This document shows positions 1-7,781 of a DNA stretch of 57,098 bases, piece by piece. The position numbers were made by a program, and so were the translations under genes. Every line of letters starts with the position of its first letter. Position 1 is the first letter of the stretch. The notes under the pieces are model-generated. The model saw only the letters and a program-made list of their open reading frames with translations. It did no database searches and was not told the DNA's origin. This DNA comes from Flavobacteriaceae bacterium (GTDB lineage: Bacteria; Bacteroidota; Bacteroidia; Flavobacteriales; Flavobacteriaceae): positions 1 to 57,098 of the forward strand of contig JANSXF010000027.1 in the NCBI GenBank assembly GCA_024743095.1, read 5' to 3'.

Positions 1-835
1 GATCTCCTCCGGCATCGGTCATGGTCAAAGTTCCACCAGCAATGCCACTGCCTGTCAACAGTTCGTTTTCGTCATCCGTGTCATCATCTAGTAACTCTGA
101 AGCAGTAATAGCCGCATTGAGCGACTGTAGGTTTACAACGTCTAGTGGTTGGGATGGGTCTAATACATCAGTAATTACACTATTTCCAGCACTAGAGCCG
201 TTGGCAACCACATCGGCAAGGTCTTGATGTTCAGAAATTTGTAGGTCAGACTCGAGTGTGTAGCCCCAATTGGTTCCATCCCAAAGAATAACCTGCCTAG
301 TGTTTGTAGCTCCATCAAAGAAATGAACTTGAGGGTTTATTGCTCTTGAAGCTACCTTGTCGTTAGTAATTGCTCCATTCACAATATGATTAGGTTCAAT
401 AGAAAAATTTCGAATATTTCTTTTGTTAATTCTCCCAACCTCAAAATTATAGTTTATGCTACCATCCCCATTGTCTGTGGCGGTAACCACAACGGTGCTG
501 TCCACAGTATCAGTATAAAGTTGGCTCATGTAATCGTCCCGGGTGCTTACTGAAAACGAATCATCGAGCACCTCACAGATATTGATCCATGCCATACCAT
601 CGTAGTAGTGCAGGCATCCTTGGTCCGTATTGTAAACTATGGCGCCTCGCAACGGGTTTATCGTGCTCATTTGGGCATCGGTCACTCGGGTAATCACCAG
701 GGCACGCGTGGTGCTTTCCAGCTCCAATAAGGAGGCCGGGTCCAAGTTTTGGGGATTGTCACCGATTTTTACCTGTGCCATCAGCGAGTTGATCGCCAAT
801 AGGCCTATGATGGTGTAGATTATTGCAGTTTTCAC
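1..835 (-). CDS. Secreted surface/fibre-like protein, 3' end outside the window
   Basis: The minus-strand frame is open from a GTG at 835-833 to the window edge, giving 278 residues of an unfinished protein. An in-frame TAA lies at 847-845 and the first in-frame ATG is codon 19, inside the signal peptide, so GTG is the only sensible start. Residues 1-21 form a hydrophobic signal peptide ending in MAQ. The next ~70 residues resemble the N-terminal part of flavobacterial extracellular proteins (ASLLELESTTRAL, then GAIVYNTDQGCLHYYDG). Later parts are Asp/Asn/Thr-rich and fibre-like (DDDTDDENELLTGSG). I cannot name a family; a large adhesin or fibre-like surface protein is an inference. It is divergent from the gene at 1050. 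Confidence 0.75.
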   Translation of the reverse strand, partial: MKTAIIYTIIGLLAINSLMAQVKIGDNPQNLDPASLLELESTTRALVITRVTDAQMSTINPLRGAIVYNTDQGCLHYYDGMAWINICEVLDDSFSVSTRDDYMSQLYTDTVDSTVVVTATDNGDGSINYNFEVGRINKRNIRNFSIEPNHIVNGAITNDKVASRAINPQVHFFDGATNTRQVILWDGTNWGYTLESDLQISEHQDLADVVANGSSAGNSVITDVLDPSQPLDVVNLQSLNAAITASELLDDDTDDENELLTGSGIAGGTLTMTDAGGD

Positions 836-860
836 AGTGTTTGTTTATTTGAGGATTTTC

Positions 861-868
861 CAAACGTA
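861..868 (-). promoter_or_regulatory. Putative -7 box TACGTTTG for the 1-835 gene
   Basis: TACGTTTG fits the Bacteroidota TAnnTTTG element and lies 25 bases before the GTG start. A second match (TAGTTTTG) is at 880-873. I see no convincing -33 TTTG for either. Confidence 0.4.
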
Positions 869-952
869 AAAACAAAACTATACTTATGTTTTAATATCTT
901 TAATAAATACCGTCCAAACACGAAATTCACGGGTGAATGGAATCGCCTTTGG

Positions 953-960
953 TATATTTG
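953..960 (+). promoter_or_regulatory. Putative -7 box TATATTTG for the 1050 gene
   Basis: TATATTTG matches TAnnTTTG and would give a leader of about 85 bases before the ATG at 1050. The -33 element is not clear. Confidence 0.4.
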
Positions 961-986
961 TGGGGCATAGAATTAACAAAAGTTTA

Positions 987-1014
987 GAACGGCTTAATTT
1001 TTTTTATGCCGTTC
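987..1014 (+). other. Inverted repeat in the leader of the 1050 gene
   Basis: GAACGGC at 987-993 and GCCGTTC at 1008-1014 are perfect complements around a 14-base T-rich loop. It lies between the predicted promoter and the start codon, so it could be a 5' leader hairpin or a protein-binding palindrome. No function is proven. Confidence 0.45.
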
Positions 1015-1049
1015 ATGGACTTTCTTTAACTTATACTAAATACATTCCA

Positions 1050-1790
1050 ATGAAAAATATATGCTTGATAGTGTTCTCTTTGCTGGTGTCCGGCTTGTCC
1101 ATGGCACAGGACTCCCGCCAAATGTTACGGGGGAAGGTGCTTTACAGGAGTACCAATGTCCCGAACGAGAACGTTATCAATTCCACCAGCGGCCATGCTA
1201 CCATAACCGACGACAACGGTGAGTTTATGATAGAGGTGATGGAAGGAGACCAACTGGTGTTTACCGCTATTAACTACCAATTGGAAGTGGTGAAGATCAC
1301 CCCGGAAATATTGGCCAATAACCGTTTGGTGGTTGAGGTCGATGAAAAAGTGCAAGAGCTGGACGAAGTGGTGGTGAGCCCGGAAAACCAAGAGCGCTTC
1401 CTTGAGGTGAAAAACGAGGATTTTAAACAGTTCGATTACGAAATAGATCGTAGCACGGAGGTGGAGAATATCGCCAATTCCCAGATTACACGAGGTATGA
1501 AGGATGGAATCAATTTTGTGAACATTTTCAAGGCTTTATTTAAATCCCAAGATGCCAATGGACAGGAGCGGGTTCCGCTTAAGGTCAGCGAAGTGCTCCG
1601 GCATGTGTACGATGATGAGTTTTTTGTGGTGGACCTAAGGTTGCCACAGGACAAAATAGATGCTTTCCTATTGTATTGTGATGACAAAATACCTTCCCAG
1701 ACCCTGCTCAAAAAAGAAAACGAGTTTCAGTTGATCGATTTTCTGGTGACCCAGAGCAAGGAATATAGGGCAACTTTGAACGAGGAATGA
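1050..1790 (+). CDS. Secreted protein with carboxypeptidase-regulatory-like domain (copy 1)
   Basis: 246 residues. The frame stays open upstream to 933, but the start is placed at the ATG at 1050 because it begins a clean signal peptide (about 20 residues ending SMAQ). Residues ~22-115 match the CarboxypepD_reg-like/CNA-B-like beta-sandwich fold that also caps TonB-dependent receptors (GKVLYRSTNVPNENV, then TDDNGEF, then ELDEVVV). No beta-barrel follows. The C-terminal ~50 residues (LPQDKIDAFLLYCDDK region) are shared with the next gene, so the two are tandem paralogues along their length. Its TGA overlaps the next ATG by four bases. Molecular role unknown; a periplasmic or surface location is expected from the signal peptide. 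Confidence 0.8.
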   Translation: MKNICLIVFSLLVSGLSMAQDSRQMLRGKVLYRSTNVPNENVINSTSGHATITDDNGEFMIEVMEGDQLVFTAINYQLEVVKITPEILANNRLVVEVDEKVQELDEVVVSPENQERFLEVKNEDFKQFDYEIDRSTEVENIANSQITRGMKDGINFVNIFKALFKSQDANGQERVPLKVSEVLRHVYDDEFFVVDLRLPQDKIDAFLLYCDDKIPSQTLLKKENEFQLIDFLVTQSKEYRATLNEE

Positions 1791-2596
1791 AAAAATGCTT
1801 ACTTGCCCTATTGCTTTTTGGAGCCGAATTAGGCTTCGCCCAAGAGGGTGGGGACAAGGTGCTGCAAGGCAGGGTAACCAGCGATGATAAGGATGTTGTG
1901 GGCGTTGTGGTCCAAAATATTACCACCGCCGATGCCGTGATAACCGACTTGGACGGCAACTTTTCCATTCGGGTACGGGTAAACGATACCCTACTGTTCT
2001 CTGCCGTACATTTTTTAAGAAAATCCCTTCCCGTTACCGAAGCAATGTACCGCTCCAATTTTGTAGAAGTGCCCATGCAGGAATTTGTGAACGAGCTAAA
2101 GGAGGTCGTGGTGACCCCCTACAACCTAACGGGCGATCTGACCAAGGATATAGACCGGGTAGTTTTGGAAAAGGATGTAAGCGCCGAGGCGTTGAACTTG
2201 CCCAATGCCCATAGGCGCATTCCCACCCAGAGCGAGCGTAAATTACAGGAAGCCTCGTCCATGAGCGTAACGGCTGGAGGTGGTTTGGGAGGTGCTGGTG
2301 GAGGGATGAGCCTTAATCCCATCATCAATGCGATTACAGGACGAACCAAAATGCTTAAAAATAGGGTAAAGGTGGATAAGGCCTATGCCCAGACACAGCA
2401 AGTACAAGGGTTTTACGCTGATTCACTTTTTGTGGCCACCCTAAAGATCCCGATGGATAAAATTGATGATTTTATGTATTTCTGCGAGGTGGACGAAGCT
2501 TTTCAAACAGCCGTGGAACTGGGGGACAAACTTCAGATCTTGGATCTTATGATACGGAAGAGCAGGGCATACCGGGAGAGCAATAATCTGGATTGA
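1787..2596 (+). CDS. Secreted protein with carboxypeptidase-regulatory-like domain (copy 2)
   Basis: 269 residues, starting with an ATG that overlaps the previous stop (ATGA), so translational coupling is likely. The signal peptide is residues 1-19 (ending GFAQ). Residues ~25-115 form the same regulatory-like sandwich (LQGRVTSDDKDVVGVV, then TDLDGNF, then ELKEVVVTPY). A Gly-rich linker near residues 163-178 precedes the shared C-terminal part (IPMDKIDDFMYFCEVDE). It is a paralogue of copy 1 and, like it, lacks the receptor barrel. Co-transcription with copy 1 is very likely. It sits upstream of DUF6702 and M1 peptidase genes, which suggests a cell-envelope role; the function is unknown. Confidence 0.8.
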   Translation: MKKCLLALLLFGAELGFAQEGGDKVLQGRVTSDDKDVVGVVVQNITTADAVITDLDGNFSIRVRVNDTLLFSAVHFLRKSLPVTEAMYRSNFVEVPMQEFVNELKEVVVTPYNLTGDLTKDIDRVVLEKDVSAEALNLPNAHRRIPTQSERKLQEASSMSVTAGGGLGGAGGGMSLNPIINAITGRTKMLKNRVKVDKAYAQTQQVQGFYADSLFVATLKIPMDKIDDFMYFCEVDEAFQTAVELGDKLQILDLMIRKSRAYRESNNLD

Positions 2597-2609
2597 TTTT
2601 TTTAGATCT

Positions 2610-2684
2610 CCGATGTCCGATGTCCGATGTCCGATGTCCGATGTCTGATGTCCGATGTCTGATGTCTGATGTCCGATGTCTGAT
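2610..2684. repeat. 7-bp tandem repeat, about 10.7 copies
   Basis: Ten consecutive units of CCGATGT or its one-base variant CTGATGT run from 2610 to 2679, with a partial eleventh to 2684. Units 1-5, 7 and 10 are CCGATGT; units 6, 8 and 9 are CTGATGT. The array begins 13 bases after the stop of the preceding gene and is intergenic. There are no spacers, so it is a simple satellite, not CRISPR. Confidence 0.95.
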
Positions 2685-2758
2685 AAAAGTTCGGCAGGTA
2701 AATTGCAGAAAGTTTCCTAAAGCTGTAACATTGTTGCAGAATTAAAGTTCAATAGCAC

Positions 2759-3277
2759 ATGAGGACACTAAAAAAAGCAAGAAAGGCGGTTTTACCTTTG
2801 GTAATGTTGTTGCTGTTGTCTTTCTCATCCGCCCATAAATATTATGTAAGTGTAACCAATATCGCTTATTCGGGGGACGATAGGGCGTTTCAGATTACCA
2901 GCCGCGTTTTTATAGACGACCTTGATAGATTGCTCAAGGAGCGGTACGGTATAGAGGCCAAATTGGCCACGCCCAAGGAATCCAAGATTGCCGATGAGTA
3001 CATCGAAAAATACTTCAGATCAAAATTTGCAGTGGAATTTGATGGGGAACCCGTCGATTACGACTTTTTGGGCAAACGGTACGATACCGATATGGTCATC
3101 TGTTATTTGGAAATTCCCAATGTAAAATTATCGGAAAAAAAAAGCATGTCGGTTCAGAACGAAGTACTCATGGATTTGTTCGATGATCAGCAGAACATCG
3201 TGCATGTCAAATGGAGCGGAAACAAAAAAAGTTTTATGCTGATCCGCCAGAACAACAAAGGAATGTTAAACTTATGA
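2759..3277 (+). CDS. DUF6702 family secreted protein
   Basis: 172 residues beginning with a basic N-terminus and a signal segment (residues ~10-26, VLPLVMLLLLSFSSAHK). The mature part (HKYYVSVTNIAYSGDD, then ITSRVFIDDLDRLL) matches DUF6702, a family common in Flavobacteriia and frequently encoded beside an M1 metallopeptidase, as here. No enzymatic motif is visible. The ATG at 2759 lies after the tandem repeat, so the gene is probably transcribed with or just downstream of the paralogous pair. It may be a periplasmic partner of the peptidase, but that is inference from neighbourhood. Confidence 0.8.
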   Translation: MRTLKKARKAVLPLVMLLLLSFSSAHKYYVSVTNIAYSGDDRAFQITSRVFIDDLDRLLKERYGIEAKLATPKESKIADEYIEKYFRSKFAVEFDGEPVDYDFLGKRYDTDMVICYLEIPNVKLSEKKSMSVQNEVLMDLFDDQQNIVHVKWSGNKKSFMLIRQNNKGMLNL

Positions 3278-3336
3278 TGTATTCTTAACAATTGGTTAAA
3301 ATATGTTATTTTTCACCGCTTAAAATCAAATAGAAA

Positions 3337-5655
3337 ATGAACAGATTCAAGTATTGCTTAGCTTCCGTCTTGTTTCTTTTTGGAGCCGTTGTTATGGCTC
3401 AGGAAGAGGGAGATGCCAAGGAAAAACGGGAGCCCGGTCATTACAACCAAAGTAGATTCAAACAATTGTACGAGGAGTTTTCCACTCCCAATACCTACCG
3501 CTCCGCCTCCGGTGCCCCAGGCCCCGATTATTACCAACAGCAGGCGGATTATGTAATGGATATCCAGTTGGATGACAAGAATGCCAAGATTAGTGGAGAA
3601 GAGACCATTACCTACCATAACAATTCACCTGACAATTTGGAGTTCCTTTGGGTGCAGTTGGATCAAAATGTCCGTGCCAAGGATTCCAAATCACCGTTGC
3701 GGGATGGCAATGGTGTCAATATCGCCTATACCGCCGGTAACTTTTCGCAGACCTATATGAGCGAGCCGTTCGATGGCGGCTTTAATATACAATCGGTTAC
3801 CGATGCCAGTGGAAAACCATTGTCCTACACCATCAACCAGACTATGATGAGAATCAATATTCCTGAACCGTTGAAAAGCGGGGAGAAAGTTTCATTCTCC
3901 ATCAAATGGTGGTATAATATTCCGGATCATACCGTGGATAGAGCGCGTTCTGGTTACGAGTATTTCCCCAAAGATGGAAACAGAGCATACGTAATCGCAC
4001 AGTTTTTCCCAAGAATGGCGGTTTACAGTGATGTTGAGGGATGGCAGAACCATCAGTTCTGGGGAAGCGGAGAGTTCGCTTTACCGTTCGGCAACTACGA
4101 AGTGAACATTACGGTACCGGCAGACCACGTTTTGGATGCAACGGGAGAGCTTCAAAACCGTGAAGATGTATTCTCCAAAGAAATGTTGAAGCGTTACAAG
4201 CAGGCCAAAAAATCGTATGACAAGCCGGTCATCATTGTAACCCAGGAAGAGGCAGAAGCAGCAGAAAAAGGTTTTTCCACAGATACCAAAACATGGAAGT
4301 TCAAAGCTACCAATGTTAGGGATTATGCATTTGCATCGTCCAGAAAATTTGTGTGGGATATGCAGGCCGTCAAAATCGGTAACAAAGATGTAATGGCTGT
4401 GTCCCTGTATCCAAAAGAAGGAAACCCGTTATGGGAGGATTTTTCCACCAAAGCCGTGGTGCAGACCTTGCAGACCTATTCAAAGCATACATTCGATTAT
4501 CCTTACCATAAGGCCATTTCGGTACACGCAAAGAACCAAGGGATGGAATATCCGATGATTTGCTGGAACTACGGACGTCCCAATGAGGATGGTACTTATT
4601 CCGATAGGGTAAAGTACGGAATGATCAGTGTGATCATCCACGAGGTCGGCCATAACTATTTCCCTATGATCGTGAACTCCGATGAGCGTCAGTGGGGATG
4701 GATGGATGAAGGAATCAACACCTTTGCCCAATATTTGGCAGAGCAGGAGTTCGGTAAAAACTATCCTGAAGTAATCGCTCCCAACAGTGAGTATCCATCT
4801 CGAAGAGGAAAAGCTGCGGACATTGTTCCGTACATGGGGGGAGATCAAAGTTATATTTCGCCCATAATGTCCAATCCCGAGAATGTGTATCAATTAGGTC
4901 CTAATGCCTATGGAAAACCGGCAACCGCCCTTAATATTCTAAGGGAGACCGTAATGGGGGAGGAACTGTTCGACCATGCCTTCCAGACCTACGCACAACG
5001 TTGGATGTTCAAGCATCCGACCCCGGAAGATTTCTTCCGTACCATGGAAGATGCGTCTGCTGTGGATCTGGATTGGTTCTGGAGAAGCTGGTTCTACACC
5101 ACCGATTATGTGGATATTGGCGTCTCCAGCGTGAAAAAATACTTTGTATCCAACAAGCCGACCAAGGAAATGGAAAAATATATGGCCGATAGGAACCTGA
5201 CCGAGGCCGATCTTCCACCATTGGTATATTTGGCAGATGAGGAAAGCGAGGATTTTTCACCTGAGCTCAAAGGAAAATCTCCAACGGAAACATCCCAAAA
5301 CCTCAAAGAGTTTATGATGGACAACATGACCGAGGCCGAAAGAACACAGGTAAAGGAGCCTAAATATTTCTACGAGATCACTTTTGACAAACCTGGAGGC
5401 ATCCCAATGCCATTGATCGTGGAGTATACCTACGCCGACGGGACTACCGAGAACATTACGTATCCTCCGGAGATATGGAGAAAGAACGATGCCGAAGTAA
5501 AAAGAGTGATGGCCACCCAAAAGGAATTGGTGGGAATCGTAGTAGATCCAAAGCTGGAAACCGCTGATATTGATACGACCAACAACTCTTGGCCCAAAAA
5601 AGATGAGAAATCCGACTTTGATAAGTTCAAGGAAAATATCAAAGGAGACAGGTAG
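3337..5655 (+). CDS. Secreted M1 family metallopeptidase
   Basis: 772 residues with an N-terminal signal peptide (residues 1-21, ending VMAQ). It is a gluzincin aminopeptidase: HEVGH at residues 435-439 supplies two zinc histidines and the catalytic Glu, and the third ligand is Glu458 in WMDEG, exactly 18 residues after the second His. The GMEYPM segment corresponds to the GAMEN exopeptidase loop of the family, with a changed sequence. Residues ~60-230 are the N-terminal beta domain. The C-terminal ~130 residues are acidic and end in a charged tail. It probably trims peptides in the periplasm or at the surface. It is the last gene of the 1050-5655 cluster and is followed by a strong terminator. 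Confidence 0.93.
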   Translation: MNRFKYCLASVLFLFGAVVMAQEEGDAKEKREPGHYNQSRFKQLYEEFSTPNTYRSASGAPGPDYYQQQADYVMDIQLDDKNAKISGEETITYHNNSPDNLEFLWVQLDQNVRAKDSKSPLRDGNGVNIAYTAGNFSQTYMSEPFDGGFNIQSVTDASGKPLSYTINQTMMRINIPEPLKSGEKVSFSIKWWYNIPDHTVDRARSGYEYFPKDGNRAYVIAQFFPRMAVYSDVEGWQNHQFWGSGEFALPFGNYEVNITVPADHVLDATGELQNREDVFSKEMLKRYKQAKKSYDKPVIIVTQEEAEAAEKGFSTDTKTWKFKATNVRDYAFASSRKFVWDMQAVKIGNKDVMAVSLYPKEGNPLWEDFSTKAVVQTLQTYSKHTFDYPYHKAISVHAKNQGMEYPMICWNYGRPNEDGTYSDRVKYGMISVIIHEVGHNYFPMIVNSDERQWGWMDEGINTFAQYLAEQEFGKNYPEVIAPNSEYPSRRGKAADIVPYMGGDQSYISPIMSNPENVYQLGPNAYGKPATALNILRETVMGEELFDHAFQTYAQRWMFKHPTPEDFFRTMEDASAVDLDWFWRSWFYTTDYVDIGVSSVKKYFVSNKPTKEMEKYMADRNLTEADLPPLVYLADEESEDFSPELKGKSPTETSQNLKEFMMDNMTEAERTQVKEPKYFYEITFDKPGGIPMPLIVEYTYADGTTENITYPPEIWRKNDAEVKRVMATQKELVGIVVDPKLETADIDTTNNSWPKKDEKSDFDKFKENIKGDR

Positions 5656-5675
5656 TATAAAAAACTATGTTAAGG

Positions 5676-5705
5676 GCCCTGTGATTTCACGGGGCTTTTT
5701 TTATT
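5676..5705 (+). terminator. Rho-independent terminator after the M1 peptidase
   Basis: A 9-bp stem (5676-5684 with 5687-5695, one G-U pair) with a two-base loop is followed by a run of Ts from 5696. Confidence 0.85.
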
Positions 5706-5723
5706 TTGATACCAAGTTCTGAT

Positions 5724-5731
5724 TATATTTG
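5724..5731 (+). promoter_or_regulatory. -7 box TATATTTG abutting tatA
   Basis: TATATTTG lies only four bases before the tatA ATG at 5736. With the usual Bacteroidota spacing, transcription would begin at or beside the A of the start codon, giving a leaderless mRNA. Confidence 0.55.
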
Positions 5732-5735
5732 TGCC

Positions 5736-6008
5736 ATGCAATTTCTATTTATTAGTGGAGGCGAGATTTTTTTCATCCTATTTATAGTGGTGATGGTTTT
5801 TGGTGCGGACAAGATTCCCGGAATCGCTAAGGGACTCGGCAAAGGAATGCGCCAATTAAAGGACGCCACGGACGATATTAAAAGGGAGATCCAAAAGAGT
5901 GCCGATGTGGACACCGACTTTACCAAGAACATCCGAAAGGAAATCGATGATGTAAAGAAAAATGTGGACGAAGTTTCCGGTTCCATCAAAAGAGATCTCA
6001 ATAAGTAG
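5736..6008 (+). CDS. tatA: Sec-independent protein translocase TatA/TatE
   Basis: 90 residues with the TatA architecture: a short periplasmic N-terminus, one membrane helix (about residues 8-23), the hinge FGADKIPG, an amphipathic helix (residues ~29-50), then a highly charged tail. TatA oligomers form the channel that exports folded proteins bearing a twin-arginine signal. The frame is open ten codons upstream, but the ATG at 5736 gives the correct N-terminus and sits next to a promoter box. No tatC is in this window. A likely substrate, the GH109-type protein at 33248, is. The next gene starts six bases after its stop. Confidence 0.92.
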   Translation: MQFLFISGGEIFFILFIVVMVFGADKIPGIAKGLGKGMRQLKDATDDIKREIQKSADVDTDFTKNIRKEIDDVKKNVDEVSGSIKRDLNK

Positions 6009-6014
6009 GTTCCT

Positions 6015-6587
6015 ATGCTGGAAAAGTTGCTCAAATGGGATAGGGACACTTTTGTTTATCTCAATGGTCTGGGCATAGAGGATTATGACATTTTTTGGTC
6101 TACCGTTACCAATATTTCCACTTGGATACCCTTGTTTATCCTTTTCCTGATACTCTTTTACCTCAAATTCCCAAAAACCGAGGCGCTTTACAAGTTTTTG
6201 ACCGTTCTGGGCTTGGTGGTCTTTATAACGGTCGTTACCCATATCACTAAAATTTCGGTGACAAGGTTACGCCCCAACAATACAGAGGAGATCAATACGC
6301 TGATCCGTATCCTAAAAAGCCCAACGGACTATAGCTTTTTCTCCGGCCATGCGTCCAGTTCCTTTTCCATAACCACTTTAGTGTTTCTTTTTTTGCGCCA
6401 TAAGGTTAAATGGGCCATACTTTTCTTTATCTGGCCCATATTGTTTGCGATGAGCCGCATCTACGTTGGCGTACATTTCCCCATTGATATCATCGTTGGA
6501 ATGATAGTTGGGATTTTGTCCGGATTACTTTTCTACCGGATTTACCAACGTTTTATAATACCCTGCTCAATGTCAGCCCATCCCTAA
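6015..6587 (+). CDS. PAP2 superfamily membrane phosphatase
   Basis: 190 residues with several membrane helices and all three PAP2 phosphatase motifs: K79-x6-R86-P87, FSGH at 109-112 (canonical PSGH with the Pro replaced) and S147-R148-x5-H154-x3-D158. Members dephosphorylate phosphatidic acid, phosphatidylglycerol phosphate or undecaprenyl diphosphate; the substrate cannot be told from sequence alone. It starts six bases after tatA, so the two are probably one transcript. Its 3' end overlaps the convergent methyltransferase gene by 35 bases. Confidence 0.9.
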   Translation: MLEKLLKWDRDTFVYLNGLGIEDYDIFWSTVTNISTWIPLFILFLILFYLKFPKTEALYKFLTVLGLVVFITVVTHITKISVTRLRPNNTEEINTLIRILKSPTDYSFFSGHASSSFSITTLVFLFLRHKVKWAILFFIWPILFAMSRIYVGVHFPIDIIVGMIVGILSGLLFYRIYQRFIIPCSMSAHP

Positions 6588-7194
6588 TGGGCAACAATAC
6601 GGTTTCTACCCTGGGGTCTTCCTTTAATTTTTGATTATATTCGAGCAACACCGCTGTGGCCCTGTCCGATTTTTGTAACGGTTCCACCACTTTTCCGGAC
6701 CACAGTACATTGTCCGAAAGAATAACACTGCCCGGTCTGGTTTTTTGGATGACCGCCTCAAAGTAGGCACCGTAGTTTACCTTTTGCGCATCAATAAAAA
6801 TAAGGTCGAATGTTTGTTCCAAATGGGGAACAATGGTTAGGGCATCCCCGATATGCTGTTTGATTTGAGGTCCAAACCCGCTTCTGTCAAAATACCTGCG
6901 CTGCATTTCATGGAGTTCCTCGTTCACCTCAATGGTATGCAGTTCCCCGTCTTTTTGGAGACCTTCTGCCAAACACAAGGCCGAATAGCCCGTGTAGGTG
7001 CCAATTTCCAAAATGTATTTGGGGTTGATGAGCTTGGACAACATACTTAGTACCCTGCCCTGAAAATGCCCGGTGATCATTCGGGGCTGCACCACCTTTA
7101 AGTGTGTCTCACGGGTGAGTTCCTGTAATAATTCAGGCTCGTCCTCCGAACTGTTGGCAATATAACTCTCCAAAATGGGCGATAGGAAATGCAT
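6553..7194 (-). CDS. Class I SAM-dependent O-methyltransferase (caffeoyl-CoA OMT-like)
   Basis: 213 residues, the usual length of the bacterial OMT_3 family. The SAM-binding loop EIGTYTG is at residues 63-69. A later FIDAQK segment and a DNVLWSGKV segment are the Asp-containing metal and substrate regions of this family. These enzymes methylate catechol-type hydroxyls with a divalent metal; the physiological substrate is unknown. The ATG at 7194 has a TAnnTTTG box 13 bases upstream. It is convergent with, and overlaps, the PAP2 gene. Confidence 0.9.
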   Translation of the reverse strand: MHFLSPILESYIANSSEDEPELLQELTRETHLKVVQPRMITGHFQGRVLSMLSKLINPKYILEIGTYTGYSALCLAEGLQKDGELHTIEVNEELHEMQRRYFDRSGFGPQIKQHIGDALTIVPHLEQTFDLIFIDAQKVNYGAYFEAVIQKTRPGSVILSDNVLWSGKVVEPLQKSDRATAVLLEYNQKLKEDPRVETVLLPIRDGLTLSRVL

Positions 7195-7207
7195 GATATA
7201 TTTTTCG

Positions 7208-7215
7208 CAAAAATA
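7208..7215 (-). promoter_or_regulatory. -7 box TATTTTTG for the O-methyltransferase
   Basis: On the minus strand TATTTTTG ends 13 bases before the ATG at 7194, predicting a leader of about ten bases. A -33 element is not evident. Confidence 0.45.
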
Positions 7216-7259
7216 TAGAAAAGAACTACATTGAATGCTTGATAAAACAAAAGAACCTC

Positions 7260-7724
7260 ATGACGTTACCCAAGGTAAACATACGAGCTGCAACATTGGC
7301 AGACCTTCCGGCACTTCTCAACTTTGAACAGGAAATTATAAAGGCAGAGCGCCCTTTTGATGTTACTATAAAGGAAGGGCCTATCAGTTATTACGATATC
7401 GGGGAAATGATTCAGAATCCAAAAGCATGTGTTTTGGTCGCAGAAATTGATGGTGGGGTCGTCGCTTCGGGATATGCCATTTCCAAAAGGGCCAGACATT
7501 ATCTGGACCATGAGTTTTATGCCTATCTCGGTTTTATGTACACTGATGAGGATTTTCGAGGAATGGGTGTCAATGCAAAAATAGTGGGCGAACTTAAACA
7601 ATGGTCCCAACAAGAGGGTTTTAAGGAAATCCGTTTGACGGTGTACAATGAAAATCTTCCGGCAATCAAAGCTTATGAAAAAGTAGGTTTTAAAAAGCAC
7701 ATCATTGAAATGCGATTGGAGTGA
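7260..7724 (+). CDS. GNAT family N-acetyltransferase
   Basis: 154 residues from the ATG at 7260; an upstream in-frame TTG at 7239 would add seven residues and is less likely. The Gcn5-related fold is clear: VNIRAATLADLPALL at the N-terminus, acetyl-CoA pyrophosphate loop EDFRGMGVNAKIV (motif A) in the middle, and the LTVYNENLPAIKAYEKVGF motif B near the end. It transfers an acetyl group from acetyl-CoA to an unidentified amine. It lies 57 bases upstream of kynU in the same direction, but kynU has its own promoter box. Confidence 0.88.
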   Translation: MTLPKVNIRAATLADLPALLNFEQEIIKAERPFDVTIKEGPISYYDIGEMIQNPKACVLVAEIDGGVVASGYAISKRARHYLDHEFYAYLGFMYTDEDFRGMGVNAKIVGELKQWSQQEGFKEIRLTVYNENLPAIKAYEKVGFKKHIIEMRLE

Positions 7725-7756
7725 TTTTCTTTTCATCACATTACTTTCACAAATTG

Positions 7757-7764
7757 TATTTTTG
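7757..7764 (+). promoter_or_regulatory. -7 box TATTTTTG for kynU
   Basis: TATTTTTG ends 17 bases before the kynU ATG. A weak TTTC lies at 7731-7734, 22 bases upstream of the box. Confidence 0.45.
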
Positions 7765-7781
7765 AGAAAAATCAAAAGAAA

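Noticed and set aside
933..1049. Longer first secreted protein
   Set aside because: The extension covers the promoter box and leader hairpin, and hides the signal peptide.
2610..2684. Repeat array considered as CRISPR
   Set aside because: Units are 7 bp, contiguous and without spacers, and no cas gene is present.
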